Shown in pieces: positions 62,326 to 64,000 of a stretch of DNA of 64,000 bases. The DNA is taken from positions 1 through 64,000 of the forward strand of contig CAZCOG010000023.1 in NCBI GenBank assembly GCA_964500445.1. Reading direction: 5' to 3'. Under the pieces are notes generated by a model that did not search any database, was not told the DNA's origin, and worked only from the letters and a program-made list of their open reading frames with translations. The translations under genes were made by a program, and so were the position numbers. The stretch comes from Persicitalea sp964500445 (GTDB taxonomy: Bacteria > Bacteroidota > Bacteroidia > Cytophagales > Spirosomataceae). Position 1 is the first letter of the stretch. Every line of letters starts with the position of its first letter.

Positions 62326-63057
62326 ATGAGCGTCGTACCCTATAAGGATAAGGACAATAGCAAACGCGAGCAAGTCGCCGAGATGTTTGACAACATCTCG
62401 CCCAAATATGACTTCCTGAACCATCTGCTGAGTGGTGGCATCGACATCTACTGGCGCAAACGGGCAATTAAGCTGCTCAAAAAGTCCCAGCCGGGCGGCG
62501 TAAAGACAATCCTCGACATCGCTACCGGCACGGGCGATTTTGCCATCGAAGCCCTTGCGCTGCATCCCGAAAAGATAATTGGCGTGGATATTTCGGAAGG
62601 GATGCTGGCCATAGGACGGCAGAAAATCCAAAAACTGGGCAAACAGAAAATTATCGAGTTGCGCACGGGTGATTCGGAGCATCTACCCTTCGCAGACAAT
62701 TATTTCGACGCCGTTATCGTTTCCTTTGGCGTACGCAATTTCGAGAACCTGCTGGCCGGACTGACCGATATGCAGCGTGTTATGCGCCGGGGCGGTACCT
62801 GCGTGGTAGTGGAATTCTCCAAGCCAAAGGCGTTTCCGTTTAAGCAGGTTTACAATTTTTATTTCAAATATATCCTGCCTACCGTCGGCAAAATGGTTTC
62901 TAAAGACAGTTCTGCTTATACTTACCTTCCCGAGTCGGTACAGGCATTTCCCGATGGAAACAATTTTCTGACCATTTTTGAACAAGCGGGCTTCACCAAC
63001 ACTCAATGCATCCCACTCACCTTCGGAATTTGTTCCATCTACGTCGGGCACAAGTAG
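62326..63057 (+). CDS. ubiE: Demethylmenaquinone methyltransferase
   Basis: A 243-residue SAM-dependent methyltransferase of the UbiE/MenG family, which methylates demethylmenaquinone to menaquinone. Landmarks are MFDNISPKYDFLNHLLS, the SAM motif DIATGTGDFAI, DISEGMLAIG, and VSFGVRNFENL with MQRVMRRGG. I start at the ATG at 62326; the frame extends upstream to 62143 but without family similarity. The 3' end overlaps the porT start region by 52 bp at most. Menaquinone is the expected quinone in this phylum. Confidence 0.92.
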   Translation: MSVVPYKDKDNSKREQVAEMFDNISPKYDFLNHLLSGGIDIYWRKRAIKLLKKSQPGGVKTILDIATGTGDFAIEALALHPEKIIGVDISEGMLAIGRQKIQKLGKQKIIELRTGDSEHLPFADNYFDAVIVSFGVRNFENLLAGLTDMQRVMRRGGTCVVVEFSKPKAFPFKQVYNFYFKYILPTVGKMVSKDSSAYTYLPESVQAFPDGNNFLTIFEQAGFTNTQCIPLTFGICSIYVGHK

Positions 63058-63755
63058 CCTTCCTACTCCTGCTTAGCTTTTTTACCGTCGATCGGGCCCA
63101 GGCGCAGGGAAAAGGCTACGTAAGGCGACATCTGGAATTTTACGACGACAAGCCCATTCACTACGGCTTTCTGTTTGCAGTACCCGTCACGCGGTTCAAT
63201 ATTCGGCACAGCGATAAGTTTCTTGAAGCCGACTCAGCCTACGCCATCGGGTCACCCGCGCAGCCAGCCTTTCGCATGGGTTTTACCGTCAATGCTTTCC
63301 TGAACGATCATTTCGACATACGCACTACGCCATCTGTCTCGCTTTACGAGCGGCAGGTACGATTCGACTACCCCGGCGGCGGAGCGCCGCCGGGTAACAC
63401 AAAGCTTGAAAAACGGGAATCCACCTGGATTGAAATTCCGCTTTTGCTCAAATACAAATCTGTCCGGCGCGTCAATACCCGCATGTACCTACTGGCGGGC
63501 GTGACGCTGGCCATCGAAACTAACGTCAAGCGGAGTCGCGGCGGCGGAGCCGCTAACCAGCTCGATACCCGCACCTCAGACTTTACCGTGGACTATGGGG
63601 TGGGCTTCGAGCAATTCTTTCAATTCTTCAAGTTTGCACCCGAACTTCGCTTTTCCCACGGCTTGGTGAATATGCTGCAACCTGGTGGCAGCGTGAGCGT
63701 CGGCATTGACCGCATGACCACCCACACCGTGACGCTTTACCTAAATTTCGAATAA
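63006..63755 (+). CDS. porT: PorT family outer-membrane protein (type IX secretion)
   Basis: A 249-residue exported eight-strand-like barrel protein of the PorT family, part of the type IX secretion and gliding machinery. After the signal peptide (hydrophobic AFLLLLSFF, cleavage near RAQAQ) come GYVRRHLEFYDDKPIHYGF, TRFNIRHSDKF and the C-terminal FAPELRFSHGLVNML, all typical of PorT. The frame opens at ATG 63006, overlapping ubiE by 52 bp; a start further inside is possible. The ubiE-porT order is common in Bacteroidota. Confidence 0.85.
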   Translation: MHPTHLRNLFHLRRAQVAFLLLLSFFTVDRAQAQGKGYVRRHLEFYDDKPIHYGFLFAVPVTRFNIRHSDKFLEADSAYAIGSPAQPAFRMGFTVNAFLNDHFDIRTTPSVSLYERQVRFDYPGGGAPPGNTKLEKRESTWIEIPLLLKYKSVRRVNTRMYLLAGVTLAIETNVKRSRGGGAANQLDTRTSDFTVDYGVGFEQFFQFFKFAPELRFSHGLVNMLQPGGSVSVGIDRMTTHTVTLYLNFE

Positions 63756-63811
63756 CTACCTTGTAGGAATCAACAGGTTAGCTTTTTTCGAAAAAATTTT
63801 CAGAAAAAAAG

Positions 63812-63842
63812 TTGGAAAGCAAAAATCACTCCTACATATTTG
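63812..63842 (+). promoter_or_regulatory. Candidate tRNA promoter TTG-N20-CATATTTG
   Basis: TTG (63812-63814) and CATATTTG (63835-63842) with 20-bp spacing resemble the Bacteroidota -33/-7 promoter and end 21 bp before the tRNA. One base differs from TAnnTTTG. Confidence 0.5.
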
Positions 63843-63863
63843 CAGTCCCAAACGTAAACAGAA

Positions 63864-63938
63864 GGGCGCTTAGCTCAGTTGGTTCAGAGCACCTGCCTTA
63901 CAAGCAGGGGGTCGGGGGTTCGAATCCCTCAGCGCCCA
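63864..63938 (+). tRNA. tRNA-Val (anticodon UAC)
   Basis: A complete cloverleaf: acceptor GGGCGCT/AGCGCCC, D arm with TAGCTCAGTTGGTT, anticodon stem CCTGC/GCAGG around loop CTTACAA (anticodon TAC at 63899-63901), T arm with GGTTCGAATC, and discriminator A63938. CCA is not encoded. Confidence 0.97.
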
Positions 63939-63939
63939 C

Positions 63940-63975
63940 AAAAGCCGCTAAATCATATGATTTAGCGGCTTTTTT
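63940..63975 (+). terminator. Terminator after tRNA-Val
   Basis: A perfect 34-bp palindrome (left half AAAAGCCGCTAAATCAT) directly follows the tRNA and runs into a T-stretch. Confidence 0.85.
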
Positions 63976-64000
63976 AGTTCTTTCGCTAATCCTTTTTTTC

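Overview
The window is chromosomal DNA from a member of the Bacteroidota, most likely order Cytophagales (a Spirosoma/Dyadobacter-like organism). This rests on gene content: a TonB-dependent receptor and a DUF5686 protein that both begin with a carboxypeptidase-regulatory-like domain, a hybrid two-component regulator carrying its own AraC domain, a PorT-type protein of the type IX secretion system, UbiE/MenG, many lipoproteins, and several TAnnTTTG-type -7 promoter elements. Gene density is high, and base composition is near 50% GC apart from a few AT-rich accessory stretches. The only RNA features are one tRNA-Val and one TPP riboswitch. I saw no rRNA, CRISPR array, phage or recognisable insertion sequence.

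Layout. 0.3-8.2 kb: arginine decarboxylase, a tiny lipoprotein, an MFS permease, a HAD phosphatase, a VOC protein, hemE, and a TonB receptor (minus strand) preceded by a clear TPP riboswitch. 8.5-10.6 kb: an MhqO-like dioxygenase, an MhqD-like esterase and a muconolactone-isomerase-like protein behind a 20-bp perfect palindrome, probably a quinone/electrophile response cluster. 10.7-11.8 kb: a lipoprotein barnase-type RNase and its barstar. 11.8-18.2 kb: PnuC with a cupin, ilvE, a zinc metallopeptidase and a SNF2 helicase. 18.2-19.8 kb: AT-rich accessory genes. 20-28.4 kb: YceI, katG, a secreted protein plus Ig-like lipoprotein pair, and a DUF5686 outer-membrane protein. 28.5-32.3 kb: a heparinase II/III-like protein and a TPP enzyme.

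32.5-41.4 kb is the most interesting block. Three tightly packed minus-strand genes encode a membrane class III adenylate cyclase, a cyclic-nucleotide-binding patatin phospholipase, and an HD phosphohydrolase whose N-terminal motif resembles that of cyclic-nucleotide phosphodiesterases. This looks like a complete synthesise-sense-degrade circuit controlling a membrane-attacking lipase. A divergent hybrid histidine kinase lies beside it. The block is bracketed by a 72-bp direct repeat that copies the 3' part of the gene at 41313-42797, and the left copy abuts a second gene fragment, so the locus looks like a rearranged or inserted cassette.

41.3-51.5 kb: a secreted lipoprotein of unknown function, an erythromycin-esterase-like protein, an epimerase, a lipoprotein, a stretch of gene debris with a degraded copy of the gcvP 3' end, a DUF433/DUF5615 toxin-antitoxin pair, gcvP, and small secreted proteins. 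51.6-64 kb: mostly core functions, including metallophosphoesterases, DUF1573, a sensor kinase, an omega-amidase-like enzyme, gatC, an LpxH-like phosphatase with a glycosyltransferase, an amidophosphoribosyltransferase, an outer-membrane protein with calcium-binding repeats, ubiE-porT, and tRNA-Val(UAC).

All assignments come from reading motifs by eye. No database search was run, so family names are recognition, not computed hits.
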